Below the pieces are notes generated by a model that saw only the letters and a list, made by a program, of their open reading frames with translations, was not told where the DNA came from and made no database searches. A stretch of DNA of 64,000 nt, from NCBI GenBank assembly GCA_019359355.1, contig JAHHHM010000003.1:1-64000 (forward strand), in the 5' to 3' direction. This DNA comes from Microcoleus vaginatus WJT46-NPBG5. GTDB taxonomy: Bacteria; Cyanobacteriota; Cyanobacteriia; Cyanobacteriales; Oscillatoriaceae. Numbering within the stretch: the stretch's first letter is position 1; each line of letters starts with the position of its first letter. Below are positions 1 through 10,065 of this stretch, one piece after another. A program made the position numbers and the translations under genes.

Positions 1-63
1 TTTTCTAGGTTCAGGGCGCTTTTGGCGCTTCGCTTTCGCGTCGCTTTCCTTGAGCGCTTTACT

Positions 64-92
64 AATCTATCAACTCACACAGACTCTGTCAA
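64..92 (-). promoter_or_regulatory. Sigma70-type promoter reading off the left edge
   Basis: Read on the minus strand there is a perfect -35 TTGACA (87-92), a 17-base spacer and a -10-like TAGATT (64-69). Transcription would start near base 57 and leave the window. The following 55 bases are rich in GCGCTT-type words and contain no start codon with a ribosome site. It could be the promoter of a stable RNA operon or of an adjacent gene. The gene itself is outside the window. Confidence 0.4.
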
Positions 93-206
93 CCCTTTTT
101 GCAAAATTATTTGAAAATATTTTTCCACAACTCTCAAACCCCCTGCAGGGCGAAGCATTTGCGCGAGAATGAGTAATGCACATCTTGCTGCGGAGGAAAA
201 ACACCT

Positions 207-1115
207 GTGAATTTTCAATCGGTCATTGCTACATTGCATCAGTTTTGGGCCGAGCGCGGCTGCTTAATTGCCCAACCCTACGATATAGAGAAAGGGGCCG
301 GCACGATGAGTCCCCATACATTTTTAAGAGCGATTGGGCCGGAACCCTGGTCAGTTGCCTATGTAGAGCCTTGCCGGCGTCCTACGGATGGGCGCTATGG
401 CGAAAATCCTAATCGCTATCAGCACTACTACCAGTATCAAGTGCTGATGAAGCCCTCACCCGATAATATCCAAGACATCTATCTGGATTCGCTGCGGGCG
501 CTAGGCATTCGTCCGGAGGATCACGACATTCGGTTCGTGGAAGATAACTGGGAATCTCCAACCCTAGGAGCTTGGGGTGTAGGCTGGGAGGTGTGGCTTG
601 ACGGCATGGAAATCACTCAATTCACCTACTTCCAGCAGTGTGGAGGAATTGATTGTCGTCCAGTGGCTATTGAGATTACTTATGGGCTAGAGCGGCTGGC
701 TATGTATCTTCAAGAGGTAGATGCGTTTACCAAAATTCGCTGGACAGATGAGGTGAGCTATGGAGATGTTCACCTTCAAGGAGAAATTGAGCAATGTACT
801 TATAACTTCGAGGCGTCGAATCCCGATTTGCTGTTTACGTTGTTTGGGCTATACGAACAAGAAGCAGAACAGTTAACCCAGCGCGGGCTAGTTTTACCGA
901 GTCTGGATTATGTCCTCAAGTGCTCTCACTCATTTAACTTGCTCGACGCCAGAGGGGTAATTTCTGTAACGGAGCGAACCCGCTATATTGGCAGAATTCG
1001 CAACTTAGCGCGGCGTGTAGCGCAGCTGTACCTGCAGCAACGCGAGCAGTTAGAATTTCCCTTGGGGCGAAGGCTGGAGGGTAAGCCACCGGCAGCTCAA
1101 TTAACGGCGCAGTAA
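207..1115 (+). CDS. glyQ: Glycyl-tRNA synthetase alpha subunit
   Basis: Alpha subunit of the alpha2-beta2 glycyl-tRNA synthetase, which charges tRNA-Gly in the cytoplasm; this subunit carries the class II catalytic core that activates glycine. The 302-residue length matches bacterial GlyQ. Recognisable family stretches are [18 protein letters not shown] near the N-terminus, [19 protein letters not shown] (active-site arginines) and YFQQCGG. The start is GTG at 207, preceded by GGAGG at 192-196, and fits the conserved N-terminus [11 protein letters not shown]. The glyS partner is not nearby, so the subunits are encoded apart. Identification is secure. Confidence 0.97.
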   Translation: MNFQSVIATLHQFWAERGCLIAQPYDIEKGAGTMSPHTFLRAIGPEPWSVAYVEPCRRPTDGRYGENPNRYQHYYQYQVLMKPSPDNIQDIYLDSLRALGIRPEDHDIRFVEDNWESPTLGAWGVGWEVWLDGMEITQFTYFQQCGGIDCRPVAIEITYGLERLAMYLQEVDAFTKIRWTDEVSYGDVHLQGEIEQCTYNFEASNPDLLFTLFGLYEQEAEQLTQRGLVLPSLDYVLKCSHSFNLLDARGVISVTERTRYIGRIRNLARRVAQLYLQQREQLEFPLGRRLEGKPPAAQLTAQ

Positions 1116-1213
1116 TTCGTAGAGCATGGACAGAGATAATTTAAAATGAGTCGTTCAGCTTACTGGCTGACACCGGCTCTATCAAAATGCTGAAGGACGA
1201 GGTTTTGTAACTG

Positions 1214-1690
1214 ATGGATCTGAGTCAACTGCTCGAACCCATTGCTGAGCAATTTCACAGGTTAGGAATTCCTGAACCCATTACCCATTGGGGGCATCCC
1301 CTGATGATGGCCATTGTCGTGTTTGTGATGGGCAGTTTTGTTGGGTTAGCCGGCTGGCGTGGGCGGGCACTTACCGATCCAGAAAGGGCAAGTAAGAGTC
1401 GTAGTGATCACCGGAAATTAGCACCGTGGATGTTTCTGTTTCTGGCATTAGGCTACACCGGCGGTGTCCTCTCGCTCGTCATGCAACATCAGCCGGTGCT
1501 GGAAAGCCCCCATTTTTGGACAGGCTCAACTGTGCTGGCATTACTTGCCGTCAATGGTGTCATTTCTTTGAGCGGTTTCGGCGGCAATAAAGCCCTGCTA
1601 CGCACAGCTCACGCTTACCTGGGCAGTACAGCACTTTGCCTCCTGTTTCTTCATGCAATACTCGGTTTGAAACTAGGGCTGGCTATCTAA
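1214..1690 (+). CDS. DUF4079 family membrane protein
   Basis: A 158-residue integral membrane protein of the cyanobacterial/plastid DUF4079 family; no biochemical role is established. The N-terminal 25 residues are soluble and contain the family-typical THWGHPLMM stretch. About four hydrophobic segments follow (near residues 28-48, 72-92, 100-120 and 135-155), with conserved histidines in HWGHP, AHAYLG and LHAILG that could bind haem, which is inference. Its stop codon overlaps the comEC start in TAATG, so the two are probably one transcript with coupled translation. Confidence 0.85.
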   Translation: MDLSQLLEPIAEQFHRLGIPEPITHWGHPLMMAIVVFVMGSFVGLAGWRGRALTDPERASKSRSDHRKLAPWMFLFLALGYTGGVLSLVMQHQPVLESPHFWTGSTVLALLAVNGVISLSGFGGNKALLRTAHAYLGSTALCLLFLHAILGLKLGLAI

Positions 1691-4089
1691 TGACCCGCAC
1701 CGGCGGCATAATTTTGAGTCTGGCTTACATTGTAGGATTGCTGTGTGCGGCAACTCCCAGACAGTTTTTTGGCGTGCCGGCAGGGGGCTTGGTTCTGTTA
1801 ACTTTGGGAATAGCGGCGGCGCTGGTAATTCCTAGATTTTGGAGAACTGGCCCTAAATTTTGGCTGTGGCTGAGTGTTGGCATCATTGGATTATTAGCAA
1901 CCCTTTATTTTCAAACACGAGTTCCACAACCGGCAGCCCATGACATCAGCAGATTTGTGAAATCGGCTGATGAAAAAGCTCTGGAGCAAGTTGTTATGGT
2001 GTGGGGTAAAGTTGGCAGTACCCCACACTTAACTCGCTCTCAAAAAGCTCAATTTTGGTTAGAAGCAACTAATTTTAACGAGATTGTTTCTCCTGAAAAG
2101 TCTCCATCGGCAAACCAACTAAATAAACCGACAGAAGGCACTCAGGTCGTTACTGGAAAATTGTATGTAACAGCGCCACTGTTGCAAGCGACAGGTTTGT
2201 ATCCGGGTCAGATAGTTGCCGTCACCGGCGTCTTATACATACCTAAAGCTCCGACAAACCCAGGGGCGTTTAATTTTCAAGCTTACTTGGCTAAAGAAGG
2301 CTCCTTTGCCGGTCTGCGGGGGCGTCAAGTTAGCTGGCCCAATGGACAGACCGACACAAGATGGGGATGGTGGGCCGTGCGGCAGCGAATTATTCGCTCG
2401 CAAGTCAATTGGCTGGGCGTCCCGGAAGGCCCATTAGTCAGCGCAATGGCTTTAGGAAAACAAGCCGTCGCGCTGCCTTACGACATTAAAGACCCCTTTA
2501 TTCAGGTTGGTTTAGCCCATGCTCTCGCAGCTTCTGGTGCTCAAGTGTCCTTAATTTTAGGCATGGTATTGGCTTTAACGCGGCGTCTTTCTATGCGCGT
2601 TCAATTTGCCATAGGGACAGGTGCCATCGCGATATTTGTTGGCTTAAGTGGTTTAGAGCCTTCTGTCAGCCGTGCTGCAATTATGGGAATTGGAGCATTA
2701 GTTGCTTTGGTGGCGGAAAGGAAGGTGAAGCCATTGGGTTCACTGCTAGTAGCGGCAACAATTCTGCTGCTGTTCAATCCTTTGTGGGTTTGGGATTTAG
2801 GTTTTCAGTTCAGTTTTTTAGCGACACTAGGGTTAGTTGTGACGGTGCCGGCTATTATTAAGCGTTTAGATTGGTTACCGCCGGCTATTGCCTCTTTAAT
2901 TGCTGTTCCACTTGCTGCTTCTGTATGGGTTTTGCCGTTACAACTTTATATTTTTAATGTGGTATCTCCCTACAGCATTTTAGTTAATATCATCACCGCC
3001 CCGTTAATTTCTGTGATCAGTCTGGGGGGTTTTATTAGTGCTTTTGTCGGCTTCATTTGGCCAGAAGCAGGAAGTGCTTTAGCATGGCCGTTGTATTATC
3101 CCAGTCACGCGATGATTGTCATTGTAGAATTTTTCAACAAGTTACCTGGCAATTCAGTGGCAGTCGGCACGCTCTCTGCGATCCAGTTGGTGGCGCTGTA
3201 TGGGTTAATAGGCTTAGTCTGGTTGAGAGGAAGTTATCAGGAAAAGAGAAAAAAGCAATCAGGCAAAGGCAAAATTAATTTCTCTTTTATTTTTTATCCG
3301 TTATCAATAGCTGGACGCTGGTGGTTTGCCGGTTTAGTTGCAGTGAGTTTGGTAATCGTGCCGGCCCAGCAAACTAAAATATCCCTATTTCGCATTACGG
3401 TACTTGATACCACGAGAGAGCCGATTTTGGTGATTCAAGATCGTGGAAAAATTACCCTTGTTAATAGTGGGGATGACAGTACGGCGCGGTTTACGGTATT
3501 ACCTTTTTTACAGCAACAAGGCGTTAATCAAATTGATTGGGCAATTGCTACGGGTGATCAGTCTGACTCCAGAAGTGGCTGGAATCTAATTTTAGAACGC
3601 TTGCCTATTAAAATACTCCACAGTATAAAACCCAGCCCTGAAGGTGCAATCGCAAGGGCGATTAAAGCACACGAAGGATTTTACCAGCCATTGCCAGCCG
3701 GCCAAGCCGTATCTGCCGGCACCACTTCTGTTGAGCTAATTGAGCCAGAGCTGCCGGTGGTGCAATTTCAAATTAATGGCCAAAATTGGTTATTATTAGG
3801 GGATCTCAATCCAGCGGAGCAACAAAAATTACTGAAAGCAGAAAAGCTGCAGAATTTGCAAGTGCTTTGGTGGTCCGGGAAGCATCTCAATGCTAGTTTA
3901 CTGAAGACATTGCAGCCGGCGGTGGCGATCTCGTCCTCTAAGTCTGTCGATCCGGACACGGCAGCGCAGCTGAGTAAAGCCAAGACCCAGCTATACTGGA
4001 CAGAACGGGATGGTGCACTTCAGTGGACACCGGCAGGTGGGTTTGAAACCATGCTAGAGGCAACGGAAAACAAAGCTTCCTTGCTGTAA
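1690..4089 (+). CDS. comEC: ComEC/Rec2-type DNA uptake channel
   Basis: Inner-membrane channel homologue that passes single-stranded DNA into the cytoplasm during natural transformation. The 799 residues show an N-terminal membrane region and DUF4131-like soluble OB region (about 1-190), a Competence domain with many helices (about 200-530, including LAHALAASGAQVSL and LSGLEPSVSRAAIMG), and a C-terminal domain in the metallo-beta-lactamase position (about 560-790). The beta-lactamase motifs are degenerate: no HxHxDH-like cluster is visible. ATG at 1690 is preferred over an upstream in-frame codon because it overlaps the DUF4079 stop (TAATG) and opens a typical membrane-entry segment. Confidence 0.9.
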   Translation: MTRTGGIILSLAYIVGLLCAATPRQFFGVPAGGLVLLTLGIAAALVIPRFWRTGPKFWLWLSVGIIGLLATLYFQTRVPQPAAHDISRFVKSADEKALEQVVMVWGKVGSTPHLTRSQKAQFWLEATNFNEIVSPEKSPSANQLNKPTEGTQVVTGKLYVTAPLLQATGLYPGQIVAVTGVLYIPKAPTNPGAFNFQAYLAKEGSFAGLRGRQVSWPNGQTDTRWGWWAVRQRIIRSQVNWLGVPEGPLVSAMALGKQAVALPYDIKDPFIQVGLAHALAASGAQVSLILGMVLALTRRLSMRVQFAIGTGAIAIFVGLSGLEPSVSRAAIMGIGALVALVAERKVKPLGSLLVAATILLLFNPLWVWDLGFQFSFLATLGLVVTVPAIIKRLDWLPPAIASLIAVPLAASVWVLPLQLYIFNVVSPYSILVNIITAPLISVISLGGFISAFVGFIWPEAGSALAWPLYYPSHAMIVIVEFFNKLPGNSVAVGTLSAIQLVALYGLIGLVWLRGSYQEKRKKQSGKGKINFSFIFYPLSIAGRWWFAGLVAVSLVIVPAQQTKISLFRITVLDTTREPILVIQDRGKITLVNSGDDSTARFTVLPFLQQQGVNQIDWAIATGDQSDSRSGWNLILERLPIKILHSIKPSPEGAIARAIKAHEGFYQPLPAGQAVSAGTTSVELIEPELPVVQFQINGQNWLLLGDLNPAEQQKLLKAEKLQNLQVLWWSGKHLNASLLKTLQPAVAISSSKSVDPDTAAQLSKAKTQLYWTERDGALQWTPAGGFETMLEATENKASLL

Positions 4090-4133
4090 TCGGTCAAAGA
4101 TCGAGTAAAATACTATAAATAGCATCGGCACTT

Positions 4134-4220
4134 GGAGAGGTGGCAGAGCGGTTGAATGCGGTAGACTCGAAATCTACTTTAGGGGCAACCCTAACGTGGG
4201 TTCAAATCCCACCCTCTCCG
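4134..4220 (+). tRNA. tRNA-Ser (anticodon CGA)
   Basis: The acceptor stem GGAGAGG (4134-4140) pairs with CCTCTCC (4213-4219), followed by discriminator G at 4220. The anticodon arm is GTAGA-CTCGAAA-TCTAC, giving anticodon CGA at 4168-4170, which reads UCG. A long variable arm (TTTAGGGGCAACCCTAA) is typical of class II serine tRNAs, and the T-loop reads TTCAAAT. No CCA is encoded. Confidence 0.97.
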
Positions 4221-4382
4221 TTGAAAACTTTACATATTAGCGAGTTGCCAGCAAGTAGCCATCGTCCTGATGGTCAGTTGGGATTTGGTATCAGTAGATA
4301 GCATTTGGGTATCGACTCAATGCGGTGTGCTGCTGTCGAACCTTTGTTCCCACTCTCTCACTGACCGGCAAGGCTACTCCTT

Positions 4383-6941
4383 ATGCGTGTCTCGTTTGTT
4401 GCCATTTGTACCTTAACTGCCCTCGCTACTCAAGATTTGACCCGAACGGCTAGCGCTTATTCAACTTCACCCTCTCCACAATCAGAAAAAGCGGCTAGTA
4501 ACTTTGTCGTGAGTGCCAACACCGGCACACCCGTACCCGTTATCCCTGTCGCTTCACCGGAAAGCTTTATCGTACAAGTTGCCGCTCAGCGCCTTGCTGA
4601 TGTGCCCGGTCACTGGGCGCAAAGTTTTATAGAACCCCTAGTTTCGCGGGGGATCATTCAAGGTTTTTCTGATGGCAACTTCCGACCGGACGTGGCGCTA
4701 AATCGCGCTCAGTTTGCCACAATTATTCAACAAGCTTTTCAAAAAAATTCTCTACGGCCTGCTGCTCAATTTGCTGATGTGCCGGCTAATTATTGGGCTT
4801 ATAATGCGATTCAAAATGCCTATCAAATGGGCTTTATTAGGGAAGAGGGCAGTAACTTATTTAATCCCACTCAAAGTATCTCCCGCGTGCAAGTTTTAGT
4901 CGGTTTGGTCGAAGGACTTAACTTAAAAGCCACTACCGTTAATCCGAATAACTTAGAGACTTATTTTGATGATGCTGGCAGCATTCCTGAATCCGCACGT
5001 AATAGCGTTGCAGCAGCGATAGAAAATCGCTTAGTTGTTAATTATCCCAATATCCGTTCGCTCAACCCCAATCAGGCAGCAACACGGGCTGAAGTTGCAG
5101 CGTTTCTCTATCAAGCCTTGGTCAAAACTGGACAAATGCCGGCGCTGACACCGGGTGCGGTTGCCAGCCAGCCACAAAATCAGCCGCCACTGCCTACGCT
5201 GTCACCGAATCCGATTCGCATTGCGCCGCCGCCGCCTTCGGCTTTCAACACCCAGTTAATAACGAATACAACTTCTATCGCTGTACCTCCAGCCGGTTTC
5301 AGTGTGCGGCCAACGACTTCTGCAATTGAAGCTCAGCAGGCAGATTACACCCTAGGAGGGGGGGATCGCATCCGTCTGGATATTTTAAACGTTCCCGAAT
5401 ACGCAGGTGAATATCAAGTTTTAGTTAATGGTTCCGTAAACTTACCATTGATTGGCAATGTCGCTGTCAAAGGATTAACTTTGGAGGGAGCAGCTTCTGC
5501 CATTTCTGGAAAATACGCTTATTTCATCAGGGAACCTATTATAACCGTTAGTTTGATAGCGCCTCGCCCTTTGAAAGTTGGGATTTCTGGAGAGGTAAAC
5601 CGTCCCGGTTCTTATACAATTCCACTCGCCGGCGAAGGGGATGGGAACGGTGGAATTCAATTTCCTACAATCACCCAAGCAATTCAACTCGCTGGGGGAA
5701 TTAATCAAGCATCAAACTTGCGTCAGGTGCTGGTGCGCCGGCCTCAATTGAGGGGAGCCGATCAAATCATTGGAATCGATTTGTGGGCACTATTGCAAGG
5801 CGGCGATTTGCGTCAAGATTTAACATTGCAAGATGGGGATATGATCTTTATTCCTACTTCGGTCAGCACTAATTTAGCAGAAGCGCCTAGATTGGCATCT
5901 GCTAGTTTTTCTGCTGCTAAAACTCAACCTTTAAATATTGCCGTCGTTGGAGAAGTTTCTAAACCCGGTTCTTATACGGTAACGGTGGATGAAGCCGGTG
6001 AGCGGGCGACTTTAACAAAGGCAATTAAAGTTGCCGGCGGGGTAACGCAATCTGCTGATATTCGTCGTGTACAAATTCGCCGACCCACACAAGCCGGTTC
6101 AGAACAACTAATTGCTGTAGATTTATGGCAACTTTTAAGAGGTGGAGATCTTCAGCAAGATGTGATTTTACAACAAGGCGATACAATTATTATTCCAACT
6201 TCCACGGATGTTAATTTAGCAGAAGCTCCTCAATTAGCTGCCGCCAACTTTGCTGCTGATCAAACTCAACCTGTTAGTATTGCTGTTGTGGGTGAAGTTG
6301 CTCGTCCTGGATCTCATATTATTAAGTCAGATGAAACCGGCACTATCCCAACGATCACACGAGCCATTCAAGTTGCCGGCGGCATCACACAATTAGCTGA
6401 TATCCGCCAGGTTCAAGTACGCCGCATGACAAGAGAAGGTTCTGAAAAAACCATTAATGTTAATCTTTGGGAGCTTTTACAATCTGGTGATATACGTCAA
6501 GATGTGACTCTACAGCAAGGCGATACAATTGTTATTCCAACTGCACTTGCCTTGAATTCAGAAGAGGCAACGGAGCTAGCTTCTGCTAGTTTTTCCCCTG
6601 CTGCAATTACCGTCAATATAGTCGGAGAAGTGGTCAAACCGGGAGCCGTACAAGTTCCACCCAATACACCTTTAAATCAAGCACTCCTGGCAGCGGGTGG
6701 ATTTAATACCCGCGCGCGGAAAAGAACTGTGGAACTGGTTCGCCTCAACGCGAATGGCACAGTTTCTAAACGCAGTGTAGAAATTGATCTTGAAAATGGA
6801 ATCAATGAACAAAATAATCCAACTCTCCGCCCTAATGATGTGGTTATCGTTGGTAAATCTGGCTTAGCAGGCTTGTCAGATACGGTGGGTGAAGTGTTGA
6901 GTCCACTGCGGTTTATTTTTCCAATTCTCAACTTGTTCTAA
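4383..6941 (+). CDS. SLH-domain polysaccharide export protein (Wza-like, four SLBB units)
   Basis: Probable outer-membrane polysaccharide exporter. The 852 residues start with a signal peptide (about 1-25). Three S-layer homology motifs follow (about 70-245: DVPGHWAQSFIEPLVSRG, ADVPANYWAYNAIQ and a third after FDDAGSIPE), then a proline-rich linker and a Poly_export domain (about 320-395, DYTLGGGDRIRLDIL). Four SLBB units begin at VGISGEVNRPGSY, AVVGEVSKPGSY, AVVGEVARPGSH and NIVGEVVKPGA. The first three SLBB units are near-identical tandem repeats of roughly 110 residues, each ending QQGDTIxIPTS or similar. The gene is followed 93 bases later by a Wzc-like kinase on the same strand, the classic export pair. 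No lipobox is evident. Confidence 0.85.
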   Translation: MRVSFVAICTLTALATQDLTRTASAYSTSPSPQSEKAASNFVVSANTGTPVPVIPVASPESFIVQVAAQRLADVPGHWAQSFIEPLVSRGIIQGFSDGNFRPDVALNRAQFATIIQQAFQKNSLRPAAQFADVPANYWAYNAIQNAYQMGFIREEGSNLFNPTQSISRVQVLVGLVEGLNLKATTVNPNNLETYFDDAGSIPESARNSVAAAIENRLVVNYPNIRSLNPNQAATRAEVAAFLYQALVKTGQMPALTPGAVASQPQNQPPLPTLSPNPIRIAPPPPSAFNTQLITNTTSIAVPPAGFSVRPTTSAIEAQQADYTLGGGDRIRLDILNVPEYAGEYQVLVNGSVNLPLIGNVAVKGLTLEGAASAISGKYAYFIREPIITVSLIAPRPLKVGISGEVNRPGSYTIPLAGEGDGNGGIQFPTITQAIQLAGGINQASNLRQVLVRRPQLRGADQIIGIDLWALLQGGDLRQDLTLQDGDMIFIPTSVSTNLAEAPRLASASFSAAKTQPLNIAVVGEVSKPGSYTVTVDEAGERATLTKAIKVAGGVTQSADIRRVQIRRPTQAGSEQLIAVDLWQLLRGGDLQQDVILQQGDTIIIPTSTDVNLAEAPQLAAANFAADQTQPVSIAVVGEVARPGSHIIKSDETGTIPTITRAIQVAGGITQLADIRQVQVRRMTREGSEKTINVNLWELLQSGDIRQDVTLQQGDTIVIPTALALNSEEATELASASFSPAAITVNIVGEVVKPGAVQVPPNTPLNQALLAAGGFNTRARKRTVELVRLNANGTVSKRSVEIDLENGINEQNNPTLRPNDVVIVGKSGLAGLSDTVGEVLSPLRFIFPILNLF

Positions 6942-7034
6942 TTCTCAAAGCAGTAGGGTTTGGGTGGGGAGTTGCATCTACCGGCATGTTTTTAAATCAT
7001 CCTTCGATTCCTTTAAATTTTCTGGGCTGAGTTA

Positions 7035-9347
7035 ATGAATAAGATAGAAAGCCAACCATCTTCTCAGCTGTCTTTGCCTAAAGTTCATAACCGGCAACTT
7101 CAGATATTACCTCAGATTTACCTATCTGAAGCGCACAAGCATGAGGATGAAGAATTCGATCTCAGCCAGCTTTTGCCGATTGTTCGTCGCAGAGGCGTTT
7201 TAATTGCCGGTGTGGCAACAGGAGTAACGGCTGTCGTTGGAATTTGGAGTTTCACTCAAACGCCTGAGTATGAAGGCAAATTTCAGTTGTTATTAGAGCC
7301 GATGAGGCCTGGAAGCCAAGGGAATAACTTACTTCCCATTAACGTTAAGAGCAAAATGCCGGCAGCCGGTTTAGATTATGAGACTCAAATACAAGTTTTG
7401 TGGAGTCCTAAAGTCATGTCTCCGATTATTCAGCAGTTGCAAGCTCAATATGGAGATATTAGTTATCACTCTCTTTTTAATAAAGAAGCCGGTAAAAATC
7501 AATTATTAATCGAGCGTTACAACAAAACTAAAATCATAGAAGTGCGATATCGTAGCTTAGATAAAGCAAAAATTAACTTTGTTTTAGAAAAAGTAGCTCA
7601 AGGCTATCTTAACTATAGCTTTGAGGATCGCAAAACCTCTAACCGTGAAGGAATTAACTTTATTGAGAAGCAACTGCCTGATCTGCGTCGGCGGGTAGAT
7701 GAGCAGCAACGGAAACTTCAGGAATTTCGGCAGCAATTTAATATTATAAATCTGCAAATTCAGGGAGAGCAGCTATCCGAGCAAGTGATTCAAATTCAAA
7801 ACCAGCGACTGGAGGCAGAAACAACCTTAAATCAGCAGCGCTCACTCTATACTATGCTACAGCAACGCCTGGGTTTAGATCCTGATGCTGCACTTGCCGC
7901 TGCTGCTTTAACGCAAGCGCCTCGATATCAACAGTTGCTCAATAAACTTAAAGAAATAGAAACAAAGATTGCGATTGAATCGGCTCGATTTCATGAAACT
8001 AGCCCGACTCTCAAAATGTTGCGAGAGCAAGAGCAAAATTTGATTCCTTTGTTGAATCAAGAAGCGCAACAAGTGCTAGGAAGAACGGGAAACATTAAAA
8101 CTTTACCTTTTCAAGATTCAATTCGCTTGAATTTAGCTCAACAGTTAATCAATACTGCAAACACTATCCTTGTTCAAGAGGTACGCTTAAATGCTACTGT
8201 ACAGGCAGAAAGGCAGTTAAATGAACAAGTAAGCCGATTTCCTTCTTTGGTTCGCGAACATTCAAATTTAGAAGCAGAATTAAATATAGCTACTGACACC
8301 CTAAAGCAACTCTTAACACAAAGAGAAGTGCTACGGGTTGAAGCCGCTCAGCAGGAGGTGCCTTGGGAATTAATTTCTCCACCGGAAATTATACAAGATA
8401 TGAAAGGGATGCCGGTGCCGGTGTCTCCAGAACTGCCCCTGACTTTAGCTTTAGGAGGAGTCGCCGGCTTGTTATTAGGCGCGGGTGCCGCTGCCCTGGC
8501 GGAACGACTAAACAATGTTTTCCACACTCCTGATGATTTAAAAAATGCTCTAAGTTTGCCTGTTATAGGAATAATTCCTTATACTGAACAAAAATTAGTA
8601 AAATCCTTAAGAAGGGAATTAGCGCAAGAGGAAGTTAACTCGTCTCACCTCCTGACTCCCTCATTTTTCCAAGAAGCTTTTCGGTTACTTTACACAAAAT
8701 TTCGCTTTCTGAAGCTGGACAAGCGGATTCGATCTTTGGTGATTAGTTCTGCTACGTCTGGAGATGGAAAATCTACAGTAGCGTTGAACTTAGCACAAGC
8801 TGCGGCTGTTATGGGGCAGCGAGTATTGTTGGTGGATGCCAACTTGCGCCGGCCTCAAATTCACACTCAGCTAGCCTTAGCAAACCAAGAAGGATTAAGT
8901 GATGTAATTTCAAGTAATATTCAAGTAAATAATGTGATTATTAAATCAGAGATTGAGGAAAATTTATGGGTGCTAACTGCTGGAAAAATGTTAACAGATG
9001 CGCCTCAATTTCTTTCATCTAAAAATATGCAACATTTAATGAATAAGTTAAAATCTGCCTTTGATTTAGTGATTTTTGATGCCCCACCACTGCTGAATGT
9101 GGCCGATAGTAAATTTCTGGCTGCGAATACAGATGGCCTCGTGCTAGTTGTGCGGATGGGTCAAACAGATCGAACTGTCCTGACACAAGTATTAGATGCA
9201 TTAAGCACTGCGGATTTTCCTGTTTTAGGCGTGGTTGCAAATGGGGTAAAAAAGGATAGTTTAAGGATGTATGATCGTTATTATAAAAAGTTTGCAAAAA
9301 CTCAAAATCCAGGTTCCTTATTTCCTCTGTTATCTCCTATATTTTAA
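7035..9347 (+). CDS. Polysaccharide co-polymerase / bacterial tyrosine autokinase (Wzc-like)
   Basis: Inner-membrane chain-length regulator fused to a BY-kinase that autophosphorylates on C-terminal tyrosines and controls export through the neighbouring Wza-like protein. The 770 residues show a Wzz domain with a first membrane helix (about 55-75), a long periplasmic coiled coil (about 200-440), a second helix (about 470-490) and a cytoplasmic P-loop kinase. Visible motifs are Walker A SATSGDGKST (about 572-581), Walker A-prime LLVDANLRRP and Walker B LVIFDAPPLL. The C-terminus carries the tyrosine cluster MYDRYYKKF. Family assignment is firm; the polysaccharide is unknown. Confidence 0.9.
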   Translation: MNKIESQPSSQLSLPKVHNRQLQILPQIYLSEAHKHEDEEFDLSQLLPIVRRRGVLIAGVATGVTAVVGIWSFTQTPEYEGKFQLLLEPMRPGSQGNNLLPINVKSKMPAAGLDYETQIQVLWSPKVMSPIIQQLQAQYGDISYHSLFNKEAGKNQLLIERYNKTKIIEVRYRSLDKAKINFVLEKVAQGYLNYSFEDRKTSNREGINFIEKQLPDLRRRVDEQQRKLQEFRQQFNIINLQIQGEQLSEQVIQIQNQRLEAETTLNQQRSLYTMLQQRLGLDPDAALAAAALTQAPRYQQLLNKLKEIETKIAIESARFHETSPTLKMLREQEQNLIPLLNQEAQQVLGRTGNIKTLPFQDSIRLNLAQQLINTANTILVQEVRLNATVQAERQLNEQVSRFPSLVREHSNLEAELNIATDTLKQLLTQREVLRVEAAQQEVPWELISPPEIIQDMKGMPVPVSPELPLTLALGGVAGLLLGAGAAALAERLNNVFHTPDDLKNALSLPVIGIIPYTEQKLVKSLRRELAQEEVNSSHLLTPSFFQEAFRLLYTKFRFLKLDKRIRSLVISSATSGDGKSTVALNLAQAAAVMGQRVLLVDANLRRPQIHTQLALANQEGLSDVISSNIQVNNVIIKSEIEENLWVLTAGKMLTDAPQFLSSKNMQHLMNKLKSAFDLVIFDAPPLLNVADSKFLAANTDGLVLVVRMGQTDRTVLTQVLDALSTADFPVLGVVANGVKKDSLRMYDRYYKKFAKTQNPGSLFPLLSPIF

Positions 9348-9455
9348 TAAATTAAATAAGTTTATACAGAAATATACACAACCTAAATTTAGGAAGGCAT
9401 CTGGAATTGATTATATTATAAATTCTCTGAGAACTTTATCTAAATAAAAAATATC

Positions 9456-9881
9456 TTATGATTTTAATATAAATAAATCAAGCGGTAAGTGACCATACAT
9501 TTCATTAATTCCATCTTGATAAGAAGATTGACATGATACTAGAACTCCTCGATGTTTTCCTGTGTAGGAGTCAAAATAACATAAGCCTGTGAGAGGGTTG
9601 AACTTAATATAAATAGAGCCTTCAGCTTTGGAAATGTCGAGGGAAGCTTTATGGCCTAAAGCTTTTGCATAGCTTTCTAGCGCTAATAGCCCTTGCTCTG
9701 GAGTGCCGGCGCAAATTCCTAATATTTGGTAATCAGAATGGCTGGCTAGTAAAAGCAGGGCTTGACGGATTAAAACTTTTTCCGATTCAGAATCTACTGA
9801 TTTCGTTTCTATACAGTTAAAAGGCGCAAGAATTTGTTGTGCTTCTTTAATCGTCAAATTGACCTGTTTCTGTGGGTTCAT
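9456..9881 (-). CDS. DUF1824 family protein
   Basis: A 141-residue soluble protein of the cyanobacterial DUF1824 family. The characteristic stretch is LGICAGTPEQGLLALESYAKALGH in the middle, followed by GSIYIKFNPLTGLCYFDSYTG. No catalytic motif is evident and the role is unknown. It is a single gene, convergent with the tyrosine-kinase gene across 108 bases. Confidence 0.75.
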   Translation of the reverse strand: MNPQKQVNLTIKEAQQILAPFNCIETKSVDSESEKVLIRQALLLLASHSDYQILGICAGTPEQGLLALESYAKALGHKASLDISKAEGSIYIKFNPLTGLCYFDSYTGKHRGVLVSCQSSYQDGINEMYGHLPLDLFILKS

Positions 9882-10065
9882 AGATGCTGATATAATTGCA
9901 GTGATCGGTTTGCTGTAAATGTGCCGGCGATAGAAAATTAAGGCTTCTTGGCTTTCTTGCTACTGTGTCACGGAACCCACATTTATGAGAACCTGTGAGT
10001 TTTTGCAAATTCATCACAATATTAGCTCAAGGACATCGCTCAAACTCAATCAGCCGGCAAAACAT

